A DNA stretch of 64,000 nt. It comes from Candidatus Iainarchaeum sp. (GTDB taxonomy: Archaea; Iainarchaeota; Iainarchaeia; Iainarchaeales; UBA10219). The notes beneath the pieces are model-generated. The model did no database searches, was not told the origin of the DNA, and saw nothing but the letters and a program-made list of their open reading frames with translations. The DNA is taken from NCBI GenBank assembly GCA_018304425.1, contig JAGVWE010000003.1:1-64000 (forward strand), in the 5' to 3' direction. Position 1 is the stretch's first letter; the number at the start of each line of letters is the position of its first letter. Position numbers and translations under genes: made by a program. Below are positions 43,399 through 52,407 of this stretch, one piece after another.

Positions 43399-44849
43399 GA
43401 ACCGTGAAAGAACTCCGGGACGCGGTAACGGAGGGCCTGCGCTGGGTGGAGAAGCAGCCGCGCGTGAAAGAAGCGGAAGTATACGCTTCGGCGACCTACC
43501 TCAACGTGCAGCGCATCTGTTACGCGACGAATGTTCCCAGCAATGGCCTCGAAGAGCCGAAGTCCGAGGAATCGTATGGCTTGAGCGTGCGCGTGCGGTT
43601 CGAGGACGGGAGACTCGGCTTCGGCAAGGAGGACAGTGCGCTGGACAGGCGGGGCTATGGCAACGCGTTCCTCAAAGCCGAACGCAACGCGGTGCTGGAC
43701 ACGGATTTCCACTCGCTGCCATCACCCCTTCCCGCATCCCTGCGGGGCAAGGCGCGTGCGCCCAGGAACGCGTTCGCGGACAAGGCCATCGCGAACCTCG
43801 ATGATGGGAAAGCCATCGACAAGGCCTATGACTGCCTGGGCGGGGCCTTCGAGGCGCTGGCGCGCGCCGAACGCGACCTCAACATCACGGGCGAATTGAA
43901 TTTCACGGTCGAACGCATGGCGCTGGCGAACTCCAACGGCGTGAAAGCCGAGGAAGAGAACACGCAGGCCCTGGCGGCTTTGACCACCCTCTTGGAAGGC
44001 AAGCCGGACATCGCCGGCATGGACTTCGACTCCAACACCCACTTGAAGGCCTTGAACGCCCGCAAAACCGGGTTTTCTTCGGCGGAGAAGGCCTTGGCCA
44101 TGCGGGGGGCCAAGAGCATCGAGTCCGGTTCCTACCGGGCGGTGCTGGGACGGCTCGCGGTAACCGACCTGCTGCACAGCCGCTTCGAGGTGGGCTTGAA
44201 CGCGGTGGACGAGCAAGCAACTCCCTTCGTCGGGAAGCTGGGCCGGAAACTCTTCTCCACGCAACTCAACCTCTCGGACGATGCTTTGGTCTCCGGGGCC
44301 ATCGGCTCCCGTGGTTACACGGACGAGGGCTTCGCGGCAGGAAAGACCTTGTTGGTAAAGGACGGGGTGCTGGAGAATTTCCTGTCAAACGACTACTATT
44401 GCAAGAAGTTCCCCGACGAGAAAAGGTACAACCCCTTGAACGGCTACCGCAGGGGCCGCAACTACGCCTCCGACCCGGGCATCCACGGCACCAACTTGGT
44501 GGTCGAACCAGGCAGCTTCTCGGACGAGGAACTCATCCGCGAAGTCAGGAACGGCATCTACATCGGCCGCATCTGGTACACCTATCCGGTGAACGGCCTG
44601 GCGTCCAGTGATTTCACGACCACCATCCGGGGAGACTCTTACCTCATCGAGGACGGCGAAATCAAGTCGGCTTTGACGCCCAACACCTGCCGGGTCTCGG
44701 ACAACTTCGAGCGCGTGTTCAAGGGCGTGCTCGGCCTCGGCCGAAAACAACGGGTCACCTTCGCCTGGGGCCAGGAACCCGTCGTCATCACGCCCGAAAC
44801 CGCGGTGGAAAGCGTGAAAGTGGAACGCATCGCCAAAGGGCTGTATTAG
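43395..44849 (+). CDS. tldE: TldE/PmbA-family protein
   Basis: 484 residues. Non-catalytic or regulatory partner of TldD: same overall fold (e.g. RGRNYASDPGIHGTNLVVEPGS and an LASSDFTTTIRGDSYLIEDGEI end), but no HExxxH. It starts four bases inside tldD. The pair is complete. Confidence 0.92.
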   Translation: MRTVKELRDAVTEGLRWVEKQPRVKEAEVYASATYLNVQRICYATNVPSNGLEEPKSEESYGLSVRVRFEDGRLGFGKEDSALDRRGYGNAFLKAERNAVLDTDFHSLPSPLPASLRGKARAPRNAFADKAIANLDDGKAIDKAYDCLGGAFEALARAERDLNITGELNFTVERMALANSNGVKAEEENTQALAALTTLLEGKPDIAGMDFDSNTHLKALNARKTGFSSAEKALAMRGAKSIESGSYRAVLGRLAVTDLLHSRFEVGLNAVDEQATPFVGKLGRKLFSTQLNLSDDALVSGAIGSRGYTDEGFAAGKTLLVKDGVLENFLSNDYYCKKFPDEKRYNPLNGYRRGRNYASDPGIHGTNLVVEPGSFSDEELIREVRNGIYIGRIWYTYPVNGLASSDFTTTIRGDSYLIEDGEIKSALTPNTCRVSDNFERVFKGVLGLGRKQRVTFAWGQEPVVITPETAVESVKVERIAKGLY

Positions 44850-44931
44850 GCCTTTGCCTGCGGCAAAAGGCGTTTTCCGCGCCGGACGCCGTGGTAGGCC
44901 TTTTAAAGGCTTGGCAGGAAAAGTGGGTACA

Positions 44932-45789
44932 ATGGTGTCTGCCTTGCTGACCGACCAAATGCAGAAAAAGCTCTTGCAGATTCTCAACGAGGACATCGGC
45001 TCGGGCGACATCACGGCCGCCCTGGTGCCCCGGAAAAAGTGCCGGGCCACGATTGCCGCGGGCGAGCAAGCCCGGGTCGCTGGCCTCGAGGAAGTGGCTT
45101 ACTTGTTCGAGCAGGCAAAGGTTTCGGCCAAACTCCACGTCAACGACGGTGACCTGGTGGAAAAGGGCCAGATCGTCTTGGAAGCCGAGGGCGTCAACCA
45201 GAACGTGCTGGCCGTCGAGCGCACCGCGTTGAACATCCTGGGCCGGATGTCGGGCGTGGCCACGAAATGCTGGCAGGCCGTGCAGGCCGCGAAAAACCCG
45301 GACATGAAAATCCTGTTAACCCGCAAGACCATGCCGGGCTTCAACGAATTCGACAAGAAGGCGTGCGCCTTCGGCGGGGTGGGACCGCACCGCATGAACC
45401 TCTCGGACATGGTGCTGGTCAAGGAAAACCACCTGGCCTTCTTTGAGACCCTGCCCGCGGCCTTGTTCCGCGCCAAGAAGTCCAAGTACCAGGGCCCCAT
45501 CGAAATCGAGGTGCAAAACCTCCAGCAGGCCGTGCAAGCCATGCGGACCGGCATCGTGGACGTCGTCCTGCTGGACAACTTTTCCGTGGAGGACGCCAGG
45601 AAAGCCATTCCCTTGCTGAAGAAAATGGGCGAAGTCAAAATCGAGTTGAGCGGCGGCATCACCCTGGCCAACCTGCGGGAGTACGCCAAGCTCGACCCGG
45701 ACTTCCTCTCCATGGGCGAGCTCACGAAGGACGCAAAGACCGTGGACTTTTCCCTGGACATCGTGGAAGTCTTGGAGGGAGAGGCATGA
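44932..45789 (+). CDS. nadC: Nicotinate-nucleotide pyrophosphorylase NadC
   Basis: 285 residues from the ATG at 44932, 27 bases after TTTTAAA. Converts quinolinate and PRPP to nicotinate mononucleotide. NEDIGSGDITA, the ERTALNILGRMSG segment, LTRKTMPGF, HRMNLSDMVLVKENHL and a VLLDNF strand are all present. First gene of the operon nadC-nadM-nadB-nadA. Confidence 0.95.
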   Translation: MVSALLTDQMQKKLLQILNEDIGSGDITAALVPRKKCRATIAAGEQARVAGLEEVAYLFEQAKVSAKLHVNDGDLVEKGQIVLEAEGVNQNVLAVERTALNILGRMSGVATKCWQAVQAAKNPDMKILLTRKTMPGFNEFDKKACAFGGVGPHRMNLSDMVLVKENHLAFFETLPAALFRAKKSKYQGPIEIEVQNLQQAVQAMRTGIVDVVLLDNFSVEDARKAIPLLKKMGEVKIELSGGITLANLREYAKLDPDFLSMGELTKDAKTVDFSLDIVEVLEGEA

Positions 45790-46301
45790 GGGGCCTGGTA
45801 GTGGGGAGGTTCCAGCCCTATCATTCCGGGCACCACCAGGCCATCAAGAACATCCTGGGGGAAGTCGACGAGCTGGTCATCGTCATCGGCTCCACGCAGA
45901 AGAGCTATGAGCGGGAGAACCCGTTCACGGCCGGGGAACGGATTGAGATGATTTCCGAGGCCCTGAAAAAAGACAAGCTGTTCGGCGCCTGCTTCCTCGT
46001 GCCCATCGCGGACGTGGGCGAGAACGCGGTGTGGACGAAAAAGGTGAGGAGCCACTGCCCCAGGTTCGACGTCGTGTACTCGAACAACCCCCTGGTCAAG
46101 CAGTTGTTTGAAGGCGAGGGCATCCAGTCCAAGCCCATGGTCTCCAAGCTGAAGGACATCGACTCCACCCAGGTGCGGAAGCTCATGCTCTCCAACGGCG
46201 AATGGCGGAAGCTGCTGCCCAAGCCGGTCGTGGACTACCTGTCCTCCATCAAGGCAGTGGAGCGGATGAAAGCCATCGCCAAGAACGAGGAAAAGTTCTA
46301 G
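45786..46301 (+). CDS. nadM: Archaeal nicotinamide-nucleotide adenylyltransferase NadM
   Basis: 171 residues. Transfers AMP to NMN (and often NaMN). Archaeal-type: GRFQPYHSGHHQAI at the N-terminus with the H-x-G-H motif, GSTQKSYERENPFTAGER, and S-T-Q-V-R near the end. It overlaps nadC by four bases, so an archaeal enzyme is built into an otherwise bacterial-style operon. Confidence 0.95.
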   Translation: MRGLVVGRFQPYHSGHHQAIKNILGEVDELVIVIGSTQKSYERENPFTAGERIEMISEALKKDKLFGACFLVPIADVGENAVWTKKVRSHCPRFDVVYSNNPLVKQLFEGEGIQSKPMVSKLKDIDSTQVRKLMLSNGEWRKLLPKPVVDYLSSIKAVERMKAIAKNEEKF

Positions 46302-46313
46302 CCTGGGACCCGC

Positions 46314-47894
46314 ATGCAAGCAAATGCCCGCTTTCTCGCCGCCTTCGACTCCAAGGACCTTTCCACCGAAACCTTTGACCTCGTCATCGTCGGCACGGGC
46401 CTCGCCGGGCTTGCCACCGCTTATTACGCCCAGAAAGCCGGCAAAGACAAGAGCATTCTCCTGATTTCCAAGGCCAGGCAGAGCCAGATCAACTCCACCA
46501 TGGCCCAGGGAGGCATCTGCTGCGCGCTGGGAAAGAATGACTCCTGGCGCGAGCACGCGAAAGACACCCTGGCCGCGGGCCGCGGCCTCTGCAACGAGAA
46601 GGCAGCCAAGACCTTGGCTAGGGAAGGCGTGGAACGCATCCGGGAACTGATGAACTTGGGCATCCAGTTCGACGCGGGCGACACGAGCCTGCAGTTGGGG
46701 CTTGAAGGCGGGCACTCCAAGCGGAGAATCCTCCACATCAACGGCGACCGCACCGGCCTCGGGTTGAGCCAGTTTTACTTGGGCCTGGTGCGGGAGAGCC
46801 GCAACTGTTTCAGGTTGCCGGGAACCCAGGCCATTGACGTCCTGGCAAAGAACGGCCGCTACACCGGGCTGCTCGTGGAAACCGAGGGCGGGTTCAAGGT
46901 CTTGAAGTCAAGCGCGCTCGTCTTCGCTTCCGGCGGCTATTCCTCGCTGTACGCGCACACCACCAACCCAGTGGAAACCATTGGAGAGGGCGCCAGCATC
47001 TGCTACCGCGCGGGGCTTCCCCTGATGGACCTGGAGTTCGAGCAATTCCATCCCACCACGCTGTCCGTGGAAGGGGCCGGCAACTTTCTCATCAGCGAGG
47101 CCGTGCGGGGCGAGGGCGCCCTGCTCGTGAACGACTCGGGCAAGCGTTTCATGGCGCACGAACCCTTGAAGGAACTGGCTCCACGCGACGTGGTCAGCCG
47201 CGCGGTTTACGCGCAATTGCAGGCAGGCCGAAAGGTGTTCCTGGACGCGCGGCACCTCGGCGCCCGGTACGCGGCCCAACGCTTTCCCTTCATCTCCGAG
47301 CGGCTCCGGGAATTCGGGTTGAGCCTGGCCAGGGACTTGATTCCCATCGAGCCCGCGGCCCACTTTTCTTGTGGCGGCATCCAAACGGATTTGCAGGCAC
47401 GCACCCCCTTGAAGGGCGTGCTGGCGGTGGGCGAGGCGGCCTGCAATGGCTTGCATGGCGCGAACCGGCTGGCCAGCAACTCGCTGCTCGAAGCCATCGT
47501 CTTCGGTTACCGGGCGGCGGAGTCCGCGCTCAAGGAGAAGCCGAAGGCATCGGAACGGTTTGAGGTAAGGGCGTCGGATGGCAAAGGCAAGGCAGACTAT
47601 GGCAGGCTCACGCAGGCGCTGCGGCAGCGGATGTGGGAAAAGGCCGGGATTATGCGCGAGGAAAGGGGCTTGAAGGAGCTGCAGGCATGGGTGCAGGCGG
47701 AGTGGAACGCGCTGGCGTGCGGGAAAACCCATGAATTTTTTTCGACCGCCAACCTACTGCAGCTTTCTGCGTTGATTACCGAGAGTGCCCTTGCACGAAA
47801 GGAGTCCAGGGGCGGCCATTACCGCCTGGATTACCCAGAGCCGAGAAAGGAATTAAAAAGGCACTCCACCCTTAATAGGTATGGAAGCCAGTAA
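46314..47894 (+). CDS. nadB: L-aspartate oxidase NadB
   Basis: 526 residues. FAD enzyme oxidising aspartate to iminoaspartate. The FAD-binding GTGLAGLATAYYAQ, STMAQGGI, ASGGYSSLY, EFEQFHPTTL and the C-terminal GLHGANRLASNSLLE segment are present. It begins 12 bases after nadM and overlaps nadA by 14 bases. Confidence 0.95.
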   Translation: MQANARFLAAFDSKDLSTETFDLVIVGTGLAGLATAYYAQKAGKDKSILLISKARQSQINSTMAQGGICCALGKNDSWREHAKDTLAAGRGLCNEKAAKTLAREGVERIRELMNLGIQFDAGDTSLQLGLEGGHSKRRILHINGDRTGLGLSQFYLGLVRESRNCFRLPGTQAIDVLAKNGRYTGLLVETEGGFKVLKSSALVFASGGYSSLYAHTTNPVETIGEGASICYRAGLPLMDLEFEQFHPTTLSVEGAGNFLISEAVRGEGALLVNDSGKRFMAHEPLKELAPRDVVSRAVYAQLQAGRKVFLDARHLGARYAAQRFPFISERLREFGLSLARDLIPIEPAAHFSCGGIQTDLQARTPLKGVLAVGEAACNGLHGANRLASNSLLEAIVFGYRAAESALKEKPKASERFEVRASDGKGKADYGRLTQALRQRMWEKAGIMREERGLKELQAWVQAEWNALACGKTHEFFSTANLLQLSALITESALARKESRGGHYRLDYPEPRKELKRHSTLNRYGSQ

Positions 47895-48942
47895 ACCCCC
47901 GTCCCGCCGCATTTTAATGGGAGAGGCGGCCTTGGCGAAAAGGCCGTTTTCCTCCGCCGAAATCGAGGCCGAAGCCCGGCGGTTGCATGCGAAACTCCAA
48001 GCCGTTGGTTACCCGGTCGAGCAATGCCGGTTGTACGCGCCGCTCACCCTGGCCATCAACCGCTTGAAGAAGGAAAAGAATGCGGTAATACTCGCGCACA
48101 ATTACCAGCGGGCCGAGGTCTTGTTCGGCATCGCGGACTTCATCGGGGATTCATTGGAGCTGGCGCGGAAGGCACGGGACACCCAGGCCGACATCATCTT
48201 GTTCTGTGGCGTCAAGTTCATGGCCGAGACCGCGAAAATCCTGACCCCGGCGAAGAAAGTGCTGATTCCGGATATGGAAGCGGGCTGCTCGCTGGCGGAA
48301 AGCATTTCCGCGGCGGACGTGAAAAAGCTGCGCGCCGCTCACCCGGAGGCCGCGGTGGTAAGCTACGTGAATACCTACGCGGACGTCAAGGCCGAAAGCG
48401 ACGTGTGCTGCACGAGCGCGAACGCCTTGAAAATCGTGGAGGCGCTGCCGAACCAGGAAATCGTTTTCTTGCCCGACAACTACATGGCGCGCAACATCCA
48501 GGCGCAGACCCCTTTGGGGAAGAAAATCATGGCCTGGAAGGGCTTGTGCATCGTCCATGAAACCTTTCGCGCCGAACAGATTGCCGTTTACCGGAAGACG
48601 TATCCCGGCATCCAGATTCTGGCCCACCTGGAGTGCCACCCGGACGTGGTGAAGCTGGCCGATTACGTGGGCGGAACCTCGGGGATGGCCAAGTACGTGG
48701 CCGAAAGCCAGGCCAAGCAGTTCATGCTGGTCACCGAGTGCGGGATGTCCGATGTCCTGCGGGTGCAGTTCCCCGGCAAGCAGTTCATCGTGCCCTGCGC
48801 CTTGTGCCCGTACATGAAGAAAATCCACCTGGAAAAGGCGCTGGACGTGCTGATACGGGAAGCGAACGAGATAACGGTGCCGGAACCCGTCCGGGCAAAG
48901 GCGGAGCGGGCGCTGCAGAAAATGTTCGAGTTGACGTCCTGA
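47881..48942 (+). CDS. nadA: Quinolinate synthase NadA
   Basis: 353 residues. 4Fe-4S enzyme condensing iminoaspartate with DHAP to quinolinate. AHNYQRAEV, GDSLELAR, PDMEAGCSLAES, HLECHPDVV, TECGMSDVL and the C-terminal PCALCPYMKK supply the expected cysteines. The ATG at 47881 lies inside the end of nadB. Last gene of the operon. Confidence 0.95.
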   Translation: MEASKPPSRRILMGEAALAKRPFSSAEIEAEARRLHAKLQAVGYPVEQCRLYAPLTLAINRLKKEKNAVILAHNYQRAEVLFGIADFIGDSLELARKARDTQADIILFCGVKFMAETAKILTPAKKVLIPDMEAGCSLAESISAADVKKLRAAHPEAAVVSYVNTYADVKAESDVCCTSANALKIVEALPNQEIVFLPDNYMARNIQAQTPLGKKIMAWKGLCIVHETFRAEQIAVYRKTYPGIQILAHLECHPDVVKLADYVGGTSGMAKYVAESQAKQFMLVTECGMSDVLRVQFPGKQFIVPCALCPYMKKIHLEKALDVLIREANEITVPEPVRAKAERALQKMFELTS

Positions 48943-48945
48943 GGG

Positions 48946-49497
48946 CTAGTCGATTAAAAAAACCCGCCGCACGATGTGACTCACCACCGCCCGCAGCGGC
49001 AATTTTCTTTGGGTTGCAATTTGGAGAATGATTTGGTTGGTGATTTGGGCCACTTTTCGCCCCAGGTTGCCAACATCCCCAAACGAGCCTATTTCCGCAA
49101 GGCTCTTCAATGGCACTTCATGGTCCCACCATTGCTGCACCCGTTCCGCTTGGCCGGGTTGCTTGAGGAACCGCTCGATTTCCGCTGAGGTCAGGGCAAG
49201 GCCGGTTTTTTGCCGAACCCTTTCCTGTTCTTCGGCCAGGGCCAGGCCCAGTTGATAGCCTGGCTCCCGTGACCGGAAACCATGGCCGGCGTTCAGCGTA
49301 TTCGGGTAGTGGACCAGCCATTCCCTTGCCTGCTTGAGAACGCGCAGGCGATGCAGGCGGGCCAGGGTCACCTTGAGACGCGCCCGCACCTTGGGATCGG
49401 CCAAGGACCGACTGGCAGCCTTGCGCTCTTTTCTCTGCAGTCTTTTCTCTAACGTGTCAAGGCGCTGGGGGTCGAGGCCATATTTCCGCGCAACCAT
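48946..49497 (-). CDS. Orphan helical basic protein
   Basis: 183 residues from the ATG at 49497; GTTTAAAAG (about 49523-49531) is some 30 bases upstream. Charged helical protein (LEKRLQRKERKAASRSLADPK, QERVRQKTGLALTSAEIERFL). No family recognised. It is convergent with nadA and divergent from the M24 peptidase. The frame is open upstream through the antisense of the peptidase, but only this start fits the promoter. Confidence 0.58.
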   Translation of the reverse strand: MVARKYGLDPQRLDTLEKRLQRKERKAASRSLADPKVRARLKVTLARLHRLRVLKQAREWLVHYPNTLNAGHGFRSREPGYQLGLALAEEQERVRQKTGLALTSAEIERFLKQPGQAERVQQWWDHEVPLKSLAEIGSFGDVGNLGRKVAQITNQIILQIATQRKLPLRAVVSHIVRRVFLID

Positions 49498-49560
49498 ACG
49501 CTCATACGCCGCGGAAACCCTTTTAAACCCCTTAAACCATTGTCTACCAGGGTCTGTGAC

Positions 49561-50643
49561 ATGAAGGAAAAGGCGCGCCAGTTGTTCGACCATGTGAACG
49601 TCGATGCCGTGGTGCTGGAGAACTGTGAGGAAGTCAAAGAATTGAACCTCTACTATTTCACGGGCCTGCCGAAGAAGATTACCGGCAGCCAGTTCCTCGT
49701 GCTGACGCGGGACAAGACCACGCTCTACGCCACCGTCCTCGAGTACGGGGCCATCGAGAAAGAGTTGAAGCAGAAATTCGTTGACCTGCGGCTGTTCAAA
49801 AGCGAAAAGGACTTGCTGGCATCGCTGGCCCAGGAATTCCATGCCGCGGAAGTGCTGGGCGTCAACTACTCGGTGCTGAGCAAGAAGTCCTACGACAAGC
49901 TGGCCAACGCGTTCCCAGGCAAGATCCTGGTCGACGTGTCGGGAACCCTCAACCGGGTGCGGGAAAAGAAGACCGAAGCCGAAATCGCGTGCATCAAAAA
50001 AGCCTGCAAGGCCAGCGAAGACCTCCTCAAAGAAATTCCCTCCCTGGCACGACCCGGCAAAACCGAGTTGGACGTGCAGAAGGCCATGGACGCCTGGATG
50101 CGCGAGCGGGACTGCGTTCCCGCGTTCGAAACCATTGTGGCAAGCGGCGCGAACGCGAGCATCCCCCACCACGTGGCGGGAAACACCAGGCTCCGCAAGG
50201 GCGATTTGCTCCTCCTCGACTTCGGTGCCGAGTACGCGAACTACGCTTCGGACCTCACGCGCATGTTCGTCCTGGGCAAGGCCACCAAACGGCAGAAAGA
50301 GCTGTACAAGCTCGTGTTCGAGGCCAAGGAGCGCTCCCATGCCCAGGCGTTTCCCGGCAACCCGGCCAAGAACGTGTTCCTGGCCAGCGAAAACCACTTG
50401 AAGGCCCACGGCTTTTCCATGATTCACTCGATTGGCCACGGCCTCGGCTTGCGCGTGCACGACTTCCCGCCCAGGATGGGCCTTGACGCGGAGTGGAAGC
50501 TCGAAGCCGGCATGGTGGTAACGATTGAACCCGGGGTTTACGACAAAGGCTTTGGCGGCATCCGCATCGAGGACGACGTGCTCGTCACGGAAAAGGGGCA
50601 CACGCGGTTGACCAAGGCACCTAGGCAATTGACGGAACTGTAG
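49561..50643 (+). CDS. M24-family aminopeptidase (Xaa-Pro type)
   Basis: 360 residues. A creatinase-like N-terminal domain and a pita-bread catalytic domain with all five metal ligands: Asp in LLLDFGAEY, Asp in SDLTRMF, His in SIGHGLGL, Glu in TIEPGVY and Glu in IRIEDDV. Probably removes residues before proline; prolidase is an alternative. The ATG at 49561 is 26 bases after CTTAAAC. The stop is one base from the end of the convergent receiver gene. Confidence 0.92.
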   Translation: MKEKARQLFDHVNVDAVVLENCEEVKELNLYYFTGLPKKITGSQFLVLTRDKTTLYATVLEYGAIEKELKQKFVDLRLFKSEKDLLASLAQEFHAAEVLGVNYSVLSKKSYDKLANAFPGKILVDVSGTLNRVREKKTEAEIACIKKACKASEDLLKEIPSLARPGKTELDVQKAMDAWMRERDCVPAFETIVASGANASIPHHVAGNTRLRKGDLLLLDFGAEYANYASDLTRMFVLGKATKRQKELYKLVFEAKERSHAQAFPGNPAKNVFLASENHLKAHGFSMIHSIGHGLGLRVHDFPPRMGLDAEWKLEAGMVVTIEPGVYDKGFGGIRIEDDVLVTEKGHTRLTKAPRQLTEL

Positions 50644-51012
50644 TCAGGGCCCCGCGTATTTGGCCAGCAGGGCCTTCAACTCAGGCAAGTCAAAGGGCTT
50701 CATGATGTAGCCGTCCGCGCCCGACTTCTTGCATACTTCCTTGATGTTGACGTAGGCCGAGAAGAGGATGACGGGCAGGGCCTTCGTTTCCGGGCTGGAC
50801 CGGAGTTCTTGGACGAGTTTCGGCACGTCCAGGTTGGGCATGACGACGTCCTGCAACAGCAGGGCCGGCTTGTTCTTCCGGACGGTTTCCACGATTTTCT
50901 TGGCGTCGTCCACGGTGACGGACGGGTAACCGAAGACCTGCAGCAACTGTTTGGCGGTTTCCAGGATGTCGGGCTCGTCGTCCGCAATCATCACGAGTTT
51001 CTTGGAAGCCAT
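50644..51012 (-). CDS. Stand-alone CheY-like response receiver
   Basis: 122 residues. Receiver domain with acidic pair D11-D12, phospho-acceptor D55 (LLLQDVVMP), Ser85 and K105 (YIMKPFD); no output domain. The ATG at 51012 has a GGAG seven bases upstream and is preferred over an in-frame ATG at 51063 that overlaps the kinase stop. It is the likely partner of the kinase encoded immediately upstream. Confidence 0.9.
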   Translation of the reverse strand: MASKKLVMIADDEPDILETAKQLLQVFGYPSVTVDDAKKIVETVRKNKPALLLQDVVMPNLDVPKLVQELRSSPETKALPVILFSAYVNIKEVCKKSGADGYIMKPFDLPELKALLAKYAGP

Positions 51013-51055
51013 GCTCATTCTCCTTTCGTTCAATGAAAGACCGATGTCCTTAAAT

Positions 51056-52354
51056 TCAGCCATCCTGCCGGAACGGCAAGGCAAAGGAAAAAGTGGTTCC
51101 CTCGCCCAGGACGCTCTCACACCAGATCCGGCCCTTGTGGGCCTCCAGGATGCCCTTCGAGATGACCAGGCCTAGGCCGGAGCCCTTGACGTTCACGCTG
51201 GAAGTGGAACTGGCCTGGAAGAAGGGCGTGAACAGCTTGCGCTGGTCTTCCACGGAAATGCCAGGCCCGTGGTCGGAGACGCTGACCCGGACTTCGCCTT
51301 CCCGCTTCTCCAGGGAAACCAGAATCTCCGTGTCCCTGGCTGAGAACTTGATGGCGTTGTCCACCAGGTTGGTCAGCACCTGCGTGATCCGGTCGGGGTC
51401 GAAGAAGAAGTCCGGGCAGTCCCCTGCTTTCACCCTGATTTTCACGTTCTTGACCGAGGCAATGGGTTGCTCGATTTCCACCACGTAGTCGATGGCTTTC
51501 TTGAGGCTGGCCTTGACCGGGAGGGCGCTCATCTTGCCCGCGCTGATCTTGCTGACGTCCATGATGCCGGCAATGAGTTTCTCGAGGCGCAGCAGGTTGC
51601 GCAGCACCATCTCCAGGCTGCCCTTCTGGTTCTCCGAGACGCTGCCCAGGTAACCGCTCATGAACATCTGGAGCTGCGCTTTCATGGGCGTCAAGGGCGT
51701 GCGCAGCTCGTGGGAGGTTACGCTCAAGAACAAGTCCTTGGCCTTGTCCAGGGCCTTCAACTCGGCCTGCTGCTTGAACAAAAAGCCGGCCAGGTAGTAG
51801 ACGGCGAAGGCAATCAGGTAATTGAACAATAGCGTGGAAAACAGGTGGGTCAAGACGTACACGGGGTTGTACACCAGCTGGGTTTCGACGACGAAGCCCT
51901 CGGCCGGCAACAGCTTCGTGTACTCCAAGGCAACCGCGAACAACAGGAAGGCGTTGGCCAGGCTCGCCGTGACCAGGGCACGGTTGCCACCCAGGGAAAT
52001 GCCTTCCACGACGATCAAGAAGAGGTAGAGCCACAGGAACGGGCTGTTGAGGCCCCCACTCAAGTGGATGCCGCCCGTGGCCAGGATGAGCATGCTCACG
52101 CTCTGGATGTTGATGGCATACGACAGGTGCTTGCGGGGCTTGTAGAACTGCAGGTAATTGAGGCAGGCGATGCCCACCGCGGCCAGGTCCAGCAGCAACA
52201 CCAGGATGAGGGAGTGCTTCTTGCTCACCACCCAGAGGAAAAACACCACCAGGGCAATGAAAGCCCCCAGCACCCAGACAAAGGTGAGGTTGTTCCGCAG
52301 GGCGCTGGCCAGCCGCTGCTGCTGTTCTGCCTCCGTTTCCTGCTCGCCGGGCAT
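51056..52354 (-). CDS. Membrane sensor histidine kinase
   Basis: 432 residues. About six transmembrane segments (24-42, 48-66, 80-95, 103-120, 127-145, 170-194), then HisKA with phospho-His215 (SVTSHELRTPL) and HATPase (NLVDNAIKF, DHGPGIS, GSGLGLVISKG). The membrane domain may sense lipid, ions or redox state. The promoter GTATATATAC lies 27 bases before the ATG and is shared with nucS. The signal is unknown. Confidence 0.92.
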   Translation of the reverse strand: MPGEQETEAEQQQRLASALRNNLTFVWVLGAFIALVVFFLWVVSKKHSLILVLLLDLAAVGIACLNYLQFYKPRKHLSYAINIQSVSMLILATGGIHLSGGLNSPFLWLYLFLIVVEGISLGGNRALVTASLANAFLLFAVALEYTKLLPAEGFVVETQLVYNPVYVLTHLFSTLLFNYLIAFAVYYLAGFLFKQQAELKALDKAKDLFLSVTSHELRTPLTPMKAQLQMFMSGYLGSVSENQKGSLEMVLRNLLRLEKLIAGIMDVSKISAGKMSALPVKASLKKAIDYVVEIEQPIASVKNVKIRVKAGDCPDFFFDPDRITQVLTNLVDNAIKFSARDTEILVSLEKREGEVRVSVSDHGPGISVEDQRKLFTPFFQASSTSSVNVKGSGLGLVISKGILEAHKGRIWCESVLGEGTTFSFALPFRQDG

Positions 52355-52376
52355 GCGTAGGATTAACGGAAAACCC

Positions 52377-52386
52377 GTATATATAC
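52377..52386. promoter_or_regulatory. Shared palindromic promoter (kinase / nucS)
   Basis: The perfect palindrome GTATATATAC is centred about 27 bases from both divergent ATG codons (52354 and 52408). A single TATA element appears to serve both genes. Confidence 0.65.
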
Positions 52387-52407
52387 TTAAGCCTTTTTGC
52401 GGCAGGA

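Noticed and set aside
45099-46736. Open frame of about 545 codons on the minus strand
   Set aside because: Antisense to nadC, nadM and nadB, all with intact catalytic motifs; no promoter or domain.
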